This document shows, piece after piece, positions 16,063 to 23,103 of a DNA stretch of 38,689 nt. Under the pieces are notes generated by a model. It searched no databases, had not been told where the DNA came from, and saw nothing but the letters and a program-made list of their open reading frames with translations. Source of the stretch: an uncultured Lachnospiraceae bacterium (GTDB lineage: Bacteria > Bacillota > Clostridia > Lachnospirales > Lachnospiraceae). How positions within the stretch are numbered: position 1 is the first letter of the stretch; every line of letters starts with the position of its first letter. Location: contig CAOJQZ010000015.1 in NCBI GenBank assembly GCA_948441955.1, positions 1 through 38,689 on the forward strand. The letters are read 5' to 3'. The position numbers and the translations under genes are program-made.

Positions 16063-17382
16063 ATGCACAAACTGACAGAGCTTATTAGGGAAGATATGAA
16101 GCCGGCGCTTGGAGTAACAGAGCCGGGAGCTATCGCGTACGCGGTGGCGGAGGCATCAAGCCGGACAGAGGGCGAAATTAAGCGGATTAAGGTGGCCCTT
16201 AATTCCGGAATGTATAAAAATGCATTTACATGTGGAATCCCCAATTCGGAGCATTATGGTAATCTGTATGCAGCGGCTCTTGGGGCTGCAGCAGCAAAGC
16301 CGGAGCTGAAACTTATGGCGCTTCGGGATATCACGCCGGAGGATGACAGGCGTGCGGCTAAGCTTGTAGAAAGTGGAATGGTAGAAGTGATTCTTGATCA
16401 TATCGGCTCGGAAATTACGATTGACGCCTGTGTGGAGACGGACAGAGAAAGCTGTACGGTACATATACGCGGAGGGCATACGCATATCGTATCTATTGAG
16501 AAAAACGGTGTGTGTATTTATGGTGAGATGAAGGAGTCCGGAGAAGATGAAGGGACAGCAGAGGGGGCGGTGAAGGAGCCGCCGTTCATACACCGGCAGT
16601 CCTTTCGCGATATATTAGAATATGTATCTTTAGTGGACTGGGAGGAGCTGTTATTCATCCGAGAAGCATTTACTGTCAATAAAGCGCTTTTCGATGAAGG
16701 AATGGGATCGGAACGGACGGTGATCTTGAAAAAACTTCTGAAAGAAAACGATGGAAAAGTCATATCAGAAGACACGAAGAAAACGGCGCAGCTTCTTTGC
16801 AACGGTGCTATAGAGGCAAGGGTTTTAGGACTTGCAAGTCCGGCCATGAGCATTACGGGAAGCGGCGCCCACGGAATCATTGCCACAATGCCGCTTTATG
16901 CGTATTATAAGGTGCATGAAAAGGATATTGATGAAGAATTACTTCTTCGGGGGACTGCATTAAGCTTTTTAATTACTATGTATATTAAGGAATATTCGGG
17001 AAAGCTGTCGGCCTTTTGCGGCTGCGGGATTGCCGCGGGAACAGGCATGGCATGCGGCTTGGGATATTTATGCGGGGCAAAGGAACAGGAGCTTTTCATG
17101 AACATCAAAAATATGGCAAGCGGTCTTACCGGCATGATTTGCGACGGCGGGAATCACGGCTGCACCATGAAGGGAATTGTGGCGGTGGACGCTGCATTCC
17201 GGGCAGTAGAGCTGTCTATGGAGCATGTATGCATAGACGCAATTCACGGGATTAATGGAAGAACGCCGGAGGATACTATGCGTTATATGGGATGTATTGC
17301 TTCACCGGGTATGGTAGAGACAGAGAAGACGATTGTGGAGATTATGGAACAAAAACAGACGGAGGGATGTATGGATGGGTAA
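16063..17382 (+). CDS. UPF0597 / CyuA-type iron-sulfur L-cysteine desulfidase-like enzyme
   Basis: A 439-residue protein of the UPF0597 family (YhaM/CyuA), relatives of the iron-sulfur L-serine dehydratases. Characterised members break L-cysteine into pyruvate, ammonia and sulfide. Visible signatures: LGVTEPGAIAYAVAEA at the N-terminus, a C-terminal Cys-rich core CGCGIAAGTGMACG (Cys319, Cys321, Cys331), and ICDGGNHGCTMKG, which together should hold an oxygen-sensitive [4Fe-4S] cluster. The ATG at 16063 is chosen over the longer frame beginning at 15973, since the latter starts inside repeat copy B and ahead of the promoter. Its end overlaps the sortase gene by 8 bases. Serine or another beta-substituted amino acid is also possible as substrate. 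Confidence 0.85.
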   Translation: MHKLTELIREDMKPALGVTEPGAIAYAVAEASSRTEGEIKRIKVALNSGMYKNAFTCGIPNSEHYGNLYAAALGAAAAKPELKLMALRDITPEDDRRAAKLVESGMVEVILDHIGSEITIDACVETDRESCTVHIRGGHTHIVSIEKNGVCIYGEMKESGEDEGTAEGAVKEPPFIHRQSFRDILEYVSLVDWEELLFIREAFTVNKALFDEGMGSERTVILKKLLKENDGKVISEDTKKTAQLLCNGAIEARVLGLASPAMSITGSGAHGIIATMPLYAYYKVHEKDIDEELLLRGTALSFLITMYIKEYSGKLSAFCGCGIAAGTGMACGLGYLCGAKEQELFMNIKNMASGLTGMICDGGNHGCTMKGIVAVDAAFRAVELSMEHVCIDAIHGINGRTPEDTMRYMGCIASPGMVETEKTIVEIMEQKQTEGCMDG

Positions 17383-18148
17383 AAGGAAAAAAAAGAAAAA
17401 GGGCGGCGTACTGTCAGAAATTATTTTGGTAATTGCATTGGCAGTCTTTTGTATATCCGCATTTAATCTAATTAAATATGGAAAAGGATACCTGGCAGGA
17501 CGAAGTGAATACAGCGGGCTTCGTAAGCTGTCAATCGAAGGAGAGCAGCCAGGAGGAGATTTTAAGGTGAATTTTGACGAGCTTCTTGCGATAAATCCGG
17601 ATACAGTGGGATGGATTCGGTTCTATCCGGAACCGTCTGCAATTAATTATCCCATTGTTCAGGGAAAGGATAACGAGGAATACCTGGATAAAACATTTTC
17701 AGAGGGCGAGAACACAACCGGGGCCATTTTTATGGCGGCAGAGAATCGGGCGAACTTATTTGACAAAAATACGATTATATACGGACACCGTATGAATGAC
17801 CGTTCCATGTTCTATCATCTTGAGGATTATAAGGATAGTGAATTTTATAAGAAATATCCTCATTTTTATATATATACTCCGGACGGGGTTGAACATATTT
17901 ACAGAATTTATTCTGTAGGTGTTGTAGATGAATCTTCGGATACATATCTGACAAGTTTTGCCTCCAGCAAGAAATTCAAGGAGTTTCTGAAAATGACAAA
18001 GGAAACATCGGAGTATGATACAGGAGTAGACGTAGGGGCCGGCAGCAGGATCGTGACGTTATCTACCTGTACCAGCGCCGGCGACAGCAATAGGTATGTG
18101 GTGCGCGGCGTACTGGAGGAAGAGGCGAAGGTAAAGGAGGAAGAGTAG
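17375..18148 (+). CDS. srtB: Class B sortase
   Basis: A 257-residue membrane-anchored transpeptidase that attaches surface proteins to the cell wall. It has a Lys-rich N-terminus (residues 3-9) and a single hydrophobic anchor at about 11-32, then the sortase barrel. Catalytic residues are visible: His138 in IIYGHRM, Cys232 in TLSTC, and Arg in NRYVVRG close to the end. TLSTC and the NTIIYGHRM motif point to class B. The start at 17375 has GGAGGG 8 bases upstream, inside the end of the desulfidase gene. No sorting-signal substrate gene lies next to it, so it is likely a general-purpose sortase or acts on proteins encoded elsewhere. Confidence 0.93.
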   Translation: MGKRKKKKKGGVLSEIILVIALAVFCISAFNLIKYGKGYLAGRSEYSGLRKLSIEGEQPGGDFKVNFDELLAINPDTVGWIRFYPEPSAINYPIVQGKDNEEYLDKTFSEGENTTGAIFMAAENRANLFDKNTIIYGHRMNDRSMFYHLEDYKDSEFYKKYPHFYIYTPDGVEHIYRIYSVGVVDESSDTYLTSFASSKKFKEFLKMTKETSEYDTGVDVGAGSRIVTLSTCTSAGDSNRYVVRGVLEEEAKVKEEE

Positions 18149-18151
18149 GGG

Positions 18152-18340
18152 ATGGCATATATTTATGAAGTCGGCGATGTTGTGACATTGAAAAAGCCTC
18201 ACCCGTGCGGCAGCAAAGAATGGGAAATTCTGAGGGTCGGTGCGGACTTTCGGTTGAAATGTATGGGGTGTGATCATCAGATCATGGTTTCCCGTAAGCT
18301 GGTGGAAAAAAATACAAGGGATTTAAAGAAAAAGGCTTGA
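18152..18340 (+). CDS. DUF951 small protein
   Basis: A 62-residue protein of the DUF951 family, common and uncharacterised in Firmicutes. It shows the family pattern VGDVVTLKKPHPCGSKEWEI and RLKCMGCDHQIMVSR, with three cysteines (PHPCG, KCMGCDH) that could bind zinc, and a basic tail. The fold is likely a small beta barrel of nucleic-acid-binding type. Genes of this family often lie beside rpsF or in translation-related blocks, as here. It starts 3 bases after the sortase stop. Confidence 0.85.
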   Translation: MAYIYEVGDVVTLKKPHPCGSKEWEILRVGADFRLKCMGCDHQIMVSRKLVEKNTRDLKKKA

Positions 18341-18365
18341 AACAGGCATGAGGTTATGGTATCAT
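18337..18365 (+). promoter_or_regulatory. Candidate promoter of rpsF-ssb-rpsR
   Basis: TTGAAA at 18337-18342 and TATCAT at 18360-18365 are 17 bases apart. The -35 overlaps the stop codon of the DUF951 gene. Confidence 0.5.
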
Positions 18366-18471
18366 ATGAACCTGTGATACAATATTTTCCGAAGAAAAGT
18401 TCTTTGGATATCCTTGCTCCCGGGGAATACTTACGGGGGCCAAAAGACCAGAAGGAGGTGCAGAAGACGAC
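18366..18471 (+). promoter_or_regulatory. Structured leader of rpsF, possible S6:S18-binding RNA
   Basis: The 106-base leader holds a 9-bp hairpin (18388-18396 with 18400-18408, containing CCGAAG) and a second GC-rich fold around CTCCCGGGG and CGGGGGCC before AGAAGGAGGTGC. In many bacteria the S6-S18 complex represses this operon through an mRNA leader. I infer this role from position and folding; I did not match the full consensus. Confidence 0.4.
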
Positions 18472-18759
18472 ATGAACAAATATGAATTAGCTGTTGTTGT
18501 CAGTGCAAAAATCGAAGACGACGAAAGAGCACAGGTTATCGAAAAAGTAAAAGCGTTAGTAGAACGCTTCGGCGGCCAGATCTCAGACGTTGATGAATGG
18601 GGTAAGAAGAGATTAGCTTACGAGATTCAGAAGATGAAAGAAGCATATTACTATTTCATCCACTTCGAATCTGATGCAGAGGCTCCAGGCGAAATCGAAC
18701 AGAGAATTCGCATTATGGAAGGCGTCATCAGATATTTATGCGTTAGACAGGAAGCATAA
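18472..18759 (+). CDS. rpsF: 30S ribosomal protein S6
   Basis: A 95-residue S6 protein of the small ribosomal subunit, which pairs with S18 on the platform. Family features: NKYELAVVVSAKIEDDER at the start, DEWGKKRLAYEIQKMKEAYY in the middle and RIMEGVIRYLCVR at the end. GAAGGAGGTGC precedes the ATG. First gene of the conserved rpsF-ssb-rpsR operon, so S6 and S18 are made together. Confidence 0.98.
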   Translation: MNKYELAVVVSAKIEDDERAQVIEKVKALVERFGGQISDVDEWGKKRLAYEIQKMKEAYYYFIHFESDAEAPGEIEQRIRIMEGVIRYLCVRQEA

Positions 18760-18780
18760 GCAGGAAGTAGAGGTAAATTT

Positions 18781-19224
18781 ATGAATAAAGTGATTTTAAT
18801 GGGACGCTTAACAAGAGACCCCGAGGTGAGATACTCACAAGGGGAGAGTTCCACGGCTGTCGCAAGATACACATTAGCTGTTGACCGCAGGTTTAAGAGG
18901 AACGGCGATGAACAGACCGCAGATTTCATTGGATGTGTTGCATTCGGAAGAAGCGCTGAGTTTGCGGAAAAGTATTTTCGGCAGGGTCTCAAGGTAGTTG
19001 TTACCGGGCGTATCCAGACCGGAAGCTACACCAACAGGGACGGGCAGAAGGTGTATACGACAGATGTAGTTGTGGAGGATCAGGAGTTTGCAGAAAGCAA
19101 AGCGGTAAGCGATGCGAGTGCGGGACGCTACCAGTCAGCACCGGCGCCTGCTCCGATATCTGATGTGGGAGACGGCTTTATGAATATTCCGGACGGGATT
19201 GACGAGGAGCTTCCATTTAATTAG
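18781..19224 (+). CDS. ssb: Single-stranded DNA-binding protein
   Basis: A 147-residue SSB with an N-terminal OB fold (MNKVILMGRLTRDPEVRYSQ to about residue 105, including FIGCVAFGRSAEFAEKYFRQ and VTGRIQTGSYTNRDGQKVYT), a short Pro/Ala-rich linker, and the acidic tip DEELPFN that recruits replication and repair partners. It tetramerises on single-stranded DNA in replication and recombination. Location between rpsF and rpsR is the standard Firmicutes order. Confidence 0.98.
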   Translation: MNKVILMGRLTRDPEVRYSQGESSTAVARYTLAVDRRFKRNGDEQTADFIGCVAFGRSAEFAEKYFRQGLKVVVTGRIQTGSYTNRDGQKVYTTDVVVEDQEFAESKAVSDASAGRYQSAPAPAPISDVGDGFMNIPDGIDEELPFN

Positions 19225-19259
19225 AGCGTTTCATTATGGTGAAAAGGAGGTAAAGCAAG

Positions 19260-19526
19260 ATGGCTTTTGATAAAGGCAGTCGTCCGGAAGGCGGCTTCAA
19301 GAGAAGAGGCGGCGGACGCAGAAGAAAGAAAGTCTGTGTGTTCTGCGGAAAAGAGAACAACGAGATTGATTACAAGGACGTAGCAAAGCTGAGAAAATAT
19401 ATTTCTGAGAGAGGAAAGATTCTTCCCAGGAGAATTACAGGAAACTGTGCAAAGCATCAGAGAGCTCTTACAGTTGCGATCAAGAGAGCGCGTCACATTG
19501 CACTGATGCCGTACGTTCAGGATTAG
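19260..19526 (+). CDS. rpsR: 30S ribosomal protein S18
   Basis: An 88-residue S18 with a basic Gly/Arg-rich N-terminal extension (about residues 5-25), the CVFCGKENNEIDYKDVAKL segment and the conserved RGKILPRRITGNCAKHQR followed by AIKRARHIALMPY. The three conserved cysteines (CVFC and NCAKHQ) mark the zinc-binding form. AAAAGGAGGT precedes the ATG. Last gene of the operon, followed by a strong terminator. Confidence 0.98.
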   Translation: MAFDKGSRPEGGFKRRGGGRRRKKVCVFCGKENNEIDYKDVAKLRKYISERGKILPRRITGNCAKHQRALTVAIKRARHIALMPYVQD

Positions 19527-19557
19527 GTTATAAGTTTTAAATGAGAGATGAGGGGGT

Positions 19558-19595
19558 AAATGCCGTTTTATGACGCAGTTCATAAAACGGCATTT
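19558..19595 (+). terminator. Intrinsic terminator after rpsR
   Basis: A perfect 16-bp stem (19558-19573 with 19580-19595, core TGCCGTTTTATGA) with a 6-base loop. The T-tract is short and partly in the stem. It also covers an in-frame ATG at 19560 of the next gene, which argues against that start. Confidence 0.75.
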
Positions 19596-19655
19596 ATCAA
19601 TTACCCGGGTTTTTATATAAAATTATTAAAGATTTTGTTCTGGCGGAGGTTTGAT

Positions 19656-20690
19656 GTGGGAATTAGTGAAAATGCAAAAATCAGAATTGGAATTATGAAA
19701 AAGGGGAAGAGGAATCTTATTACAGATGTGAAAGGGGTTACAGTTGGACACTGTACCTTGAGAGACGGCGCAATACAGACCGGAGTAACGGCGATCCTGC
19801 CTCATCAGGGCAATATTTTTCAGGAAAAATTAATGGCGTCCAGCCATGTGATTAACGGCTTTGGAAAGAGCATAGGATTAGTTCAGATAGAAGAGCTGGG
19901 GACACTGGAAACTCCTATTGTGCTTACCAATACATTGAGCGTAGGCGCCGCGGCTGAAGCACTTGTGAAGTATATGATGGAGAAAAATAAAGATATTGGA
20001 GATACGACAGGAACCATAAATCCGGTAGTCTGTGAATGTAATGACTCCTGGCTGAACGATATCAGAGGGCTTCATGTAAAGGAAAAGCATGTGAGAAAAG
20101 CGCTGGAAAACTGTGCCGTAGATTTTGAGGAAGGCGCTGTAGGAGGCGGAAGAGGCATGCGCTGCCATCAAGTAAAGGGAGGAATTGGCTCCTCCTCCAG
20201 AATATTTTCTTTGGATGGAAAGGAATACACGATTGGGGCTTTGTGTATGACGAACCATGCCTTATTCCGCGATTTGGTAATATCCGGGGAGCTGGCGGCA
20301 GAGCATGTGGATTTTGAGCGTTACAGGGAAAAAGACCGCGGCTCGGTTATAACAATTCTCGCAACAGACGCCCCTCTGTCCGAGCGCCAGCTTAAAAGGC
20401 TTTGTAAAAGAGTAATAGTGGGTCTAAGCAGAACAGGTTCATATATGGGAAATGGAAGCGGGGAAATTGCCATTGCTTTCTCTACTGCAAATCAGATTCC
20501 CCATTATCCTAAAGGGGATATAATAGATATACAGATAATACACGACAATATAATTGATGAGTTGTTCAGAGGGGTAGCCGAAGCGGTAGAAGAGGCGGTA
20601 TTAAGTTCTATGCTTCACGCGGAAACTGTTACGGGAAAAAATCAGGTCTGTGTTCAATCGCTTCGGGAGCTTTTGAACTTGAATGGTTAA
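19656..20690 (+). CDS. P1 (S58, DmpA-type) family aminopeptidase-like protein
   Basis: A 344-residue member of the N-terminal-nucleophile family that includes DmpA (L-aminopeptidase/D-esterase) and beta-aminopeptidases; these enzymes cleave themselves into two chains. Recognised by NLITDVKGVTVGHCTL, GVTAILPHQGN, the VVCECNDSWLNDIRG segment, and the Gly-rich block EGAVGGGRGMRCHQVKGGIG with SSSR following, and the C-terminal LSRTGSYMGNGSGEIAIAFS. I prefer a GTG start at 19656, preceded by GGAGG at 6 bases, because the open frame extends upstream only through the rpsR terminator; an ATG at 19695 is the alternative. I do not assign the autocleavage residue. Substrate unknown; small N-terminal peptides or amides are usual. 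Confidence 0.85.
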   Translation: MGISENAKIRIGIMKKGKRNLITDVKGVTVGHCTLRDGAIQTGVTAILPHQGNIFQEKLMASSHVINGFGKSIGLVQIEELGTLETPIVLTNTLSVGAAAEALVKYMMEKNKDIGDTTGTINPVVCECNDSWLNDIRGLHVKEKHVRKALENCAVDFEEGAVGGGRGMRCHQVKGGIGSSSRIFSLDGKEYTIGALCMTNHALFRDLVISGELAAEHVDFERYREKDRGSVITILATDAPLSERQLKRLCKRVIVGLSRTGSYMGNGSGEIAIAFSTANQIPHYPKGDIIDIQIIHDNIIDELFRGVAEAVEEAVLSSMLHAETVTGKNQVCVQSLRELLNLNG

Positions 20691-20759
20691 CTGTTCAGCA
20701 TTTGGGCAAAATGAACATAATCCATAAGATTTCTTGTGCAATCTTCTCTTAATAAAAGG

Positions 20760-20791
20760 TTGTTAATTAATTATCAATGTGGTATTATAAT
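20760..20791 (+). promoter_or_regulatory. ldh promoter region with probable Rex operator
   Basis: TTGTTAATTAATTATCAA (20760-20777) matches the Rex consensus TTGTTAANNNNTTAACAA at all but one specified position. It overlaps the -35 area of a promoter whose -10 is TATAAT (20786-20791). Rex represses fermentative genes when NADH is low, and ldh is a classical target in Firmicutes. The leader upstream (20691-20759) holds two weak hairpins only. Confidence 0.65.
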
Positions 20792-20871
20792 CAGGGGTGG
20801 CGGCAGAATACGACAAACGATGTTCCGTATCCCAGACATTATAAAAATTGCATAAAAAGGAGAAGAAAAAC

Positions 20872-21819
20872 ATGAGCTGCAAAGTCACAATCATTGGAGC
20901 CGGAAGTGTAGGCGCAACCATCGCGTATACATTATCCGGAGAAGACATGGCATCTGAGATCGTCATGATTGACATCAACAAAGAAAAGGTGGAAGGCGAA
21001 GTCATGGATATTGAGCAGGGCACCTGTTTCAGAGATCCTGTTTCCATCATTGCAGGAGATTATGAGGATGCAAAGGGATCTGACATTGTAATCATTACCT
21101 CAGGGATTGCCCGCAAGCCGGGACAGACAAGAATTGAATTGACACAGACGAATGTAAATATCTTAAAAGAGATTACACCTGAGATTGCAAAGGCCGCACC
21201 GAATGCGCTTTATATCATTGTAAGTAACCCGGTTGATATTATGACTTATGTGTTTACAAAGATTTCAGGAATTCCGGAAAATCAGATTATTGGTTCCGGT
21301 ACAGTCTTAGATTCTGCACGGCTGCGGTGCGGTCTTTCTGAACACTTTAAGGTTGCCCAGAGAAACATTCATGCCTATGTATTTGGCGAGCACGGAGATA
21401 CCTCCTTTATTCCGTGGTCAGCAGCAAGAATTGCAGGTGTTAACGTAGACGATTATTACGATATGATGCCTCATCTTGGAAAAACACCAGGGAGGCTTGA
21501 TAAAGAAGCAATGCTTACCTATGTACAGAAGTCCGGCGGCAAGATTATTGCAAATAAGGGAGCAACCTTCTATGCAGTGACAAGAGGCGTATGCAGATTG
21601 TGCAGCATTCTGATGTCAGCTTCTGAGTCCGTAACGACCGTCTCCTCCATGATGCATGGTGAATATGGAATTGAGGACGTTTGTTTAAGCACCCTTGCCC
21701 TTGTAGGTCCCAACGGTATTCAGGGTAAGATTCCAATGGCCCTTACAGATGAAGAAGTAGATAAATTAAAAGCAAGCGCTGATGCGCTTAAAGCAGTGAT
21801 TGCACAGATTGAATTATAA
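20872..21819 (+). CDS. ldh: L-lactate dehydrogenase
   Basis: A 315-residue NAD-dependent enzyme that reduces pyruvate to L-lactate. It has the Rossmann motif GAGSVGATIAY at the start, the substrate and specificity segments TSGIARKPGQTR and VSNPVDIMTYV, the Arg-containing SARLRCGLSEH, and the catalytic His in VFGEHGDTSF. The start is the ATG at 20872 with AAGGAG 9 bases upstream; a TTG at 20848 in frame is unneeded. GKxPGQTR with Gln in the specificity loop region favours lactate over malate dehydrogenase. The Hdr genes begin 82 bases after it and no terminator is visible between, so partial co-transcription under Rex control is possible. Confidence 0.95.
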   Translation: MSCKVTIIGAGSVGATIAYTLSGEDMASEIVMIDINKEKVEGEVMDIEQGTCFRDPVSIIAGDYEDAKGSDIVIITSGIARKPGQTRIELTQTNVNILKEITPEIAKAAPNALYIIVSNPVDIMTYVFTKISGIPENQIIGSGTVLDSARLRCGLSEHFKVAQRNIHAYVFGEHGDTSFIPWSAARIAGVNVDDYYDMMPHLGKTPGRLDKEAMLTYVQKSGGKIIANKGATFYAVTRGVCRLCSILMSASESVTTVSSMMHGEYGIEDVCLSTLALVGPNGIQGKIPMALTDEEVDKLKASADALKAVIAQIEL

Positions 21820-21901
21820 ATTAATAAGATGAAACGGTGAAGAATGTCATATTTATATAAAGGAAAGTTAGACAAATATAGAAGAAAGGACAGCGAGAAC
21901 T

Positions 21902-22711
21902 ATGAAGTACAGTTATTATCCTGGATGCACTTTGAGAACAAAGGCAAAGGATCTGGATGCTTATGCAAGGGCTTCGGCAAAGGCGCTTGGCATTGAACTA
22001 GAAGAAATAGAAGACTGGCAGTGCTGCGGCGGAGTGTATCCTCTTGGCTCTGATGAGATTGCAACAAAGCTGTCTTCGGTCCGCGCCCTTAATGCGGCGA
22101 AGGAGAAGGGGCAGAGCCTGGTGACCATGTGCTCCGCATGTCATCATGTGATTAAGCGTGTCAATGATGATATGAAAAATGTAGAGGATATCCGCACAAG
22201 AGCAAATAATTATATGGAGCTTGATAAACCCTATGCGGGTGAGACAGAGGTACTCCATTTCCTTGAAGTTCTCCGTGATAAAATCGGATTTGACGAATTA
22301 AAGAAAAGGGTGGTCAATCCGCTGACCGGAAGGAAGGTTGGAGCCTACTACGGCTGCCTGCTTCTTCGTCCCAGTAAGCTTTTAAGCTTTGATGATCCGG
22401 AGAATCCGAGAATTATCGAGGACTTTATCCGCGCACTGGGGGCGGAGCCGGTAATCTATCCGTATCGTAACGAGTGCTGCGGCGGATATATTTCCTTAAA
22501 GGAAAAAGATATGTCAAAAAATATGTGTGAAAAGATTATGGAGAGTGCAGAAGGCTTTGGGGCAGGGATGCTCATTACGGCCTGTCCGCTGTGTCTGTAT
22601 AATCTGAATAAGAGCGCCGGCGCGAAGCTTCCTGTCGTCTATTTTACAGAGCTTCTTGCAGAAGCCCTTGGCGTGAAGGAAGAAGCAAAAAAGGAGGTGC
22701 AGGCGTCATGA
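21902..22711 (+). CDS. hdrB: Heterodisulfide reductase subunit B-like (HdrB)
   Basis: A 269-residue protein with the two CCG domains of HdrB. The first is PGC (residue 9), ECCGG-type DWQCCGG, and CSACHH; the second is YGC, NECCGG and CPLC. In archaeal HdrB these cysteines hold two noncubane [4Fe-4S] clusters that reduce the CoM-S-S-CoB disulfide. Bacteria like this one lack those coenzymes, so here the acceptor is another disulfide or a partner protein. Its end overlaps hdrC by ATGA. First gene of the long redox operon. Confidence 0.93.
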   Translation: MKYSYYPGCTLRTKAKDLDAYARASAKALGIELEEIEDWQCCGGVYPLGSDEIATKLSSVRALNAAKEKGQSLVTMCSACHHVIKRVNDDMKNVEDIRTRANNYMELDKPYAGETEVLHFLEVLRDKIGFDELKKRVVNPLTGRKVGAYYGCLLLRPSKLLSFDDPENPRIIEDFIRALGAEPVIYPYRNECCGGYISLKEKDMSKNMCEKIMESAEGFGAGMLITACPLCLYNLNKSAGAKLPVVYFTELLAEALGVKEEAKKEVQAS

Positions 22712-23097
22712 GTTCTGAAAGGAAACAGGCGGAAATGATAAAGGAAATCAGCGGCGTTAATCCCCTGAAATGCATGAAGTGCGGGAAATGCTCCGCAACC
22801 TGTCCGTCCTATAACGAGATGGATATTAAACCCCATCAGTTTGTATCCTATGTGATAAATGAAGATATTGAAAGCCTGGTTAATTCTAAGTCCCTCTGGA
22901 AATGCCTTTCCTGCTTTGCGTGTGTGGAGAGATGCCCCCGGGATGTAAAGCCGGGAAAACTGATTGACGGGGCAAGGCAGGTGGTTGTGCGCCAGAAGGG
23001 GCAGGATTATCTGAAAGCAGACGAGATTCCGGAATTACTGGATCCAGAGCTTCCGCAGCAGCTATTAGTCAGTGCATTCAGAAGATACAGGAGGTGA
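22708..23097 (+). CDS. hdrC: Heterodisulfide reductase subunit C-like (HdrC)
   Basis: A 129-residue soluble ferredoxin-like subunit with two [4Fe-4S] motifs, CMKCGKCSATCP (about residues 22-33) and CLSCFACVERCP (about 67-78). In Hdr complexes it wires HdrA to HdrB. The start codon overlaps the hdrB stop, indicating coupled translation; hdrA begins 6 bases after its stop. No membrane segment is present, so this is the cytosolic HdrABC type and not the HdrDE type. Confidence 0.93.
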   Translation: MSSERKQAEMIKEISGVNPLKCMKCGKCSATCPSYNEMDIKPHQFVSYVINEDIESLVNSKSLWKCLSCFACVERCPRDVKPGKLIDGARQVVVRQKGQDYLKADEIPELLDPELPQQLLVSAFRRYRR

Positions 23098-23103
23098 GTT
23101 TAA

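Noticed and set aside
19560..19655. A longer N-terminus for the P1-family peptidase.
   Set aside because: It would be encoded by the rpsR terminator hairpin; a GTG at 19656 behind GGAGG gives the usual family start.
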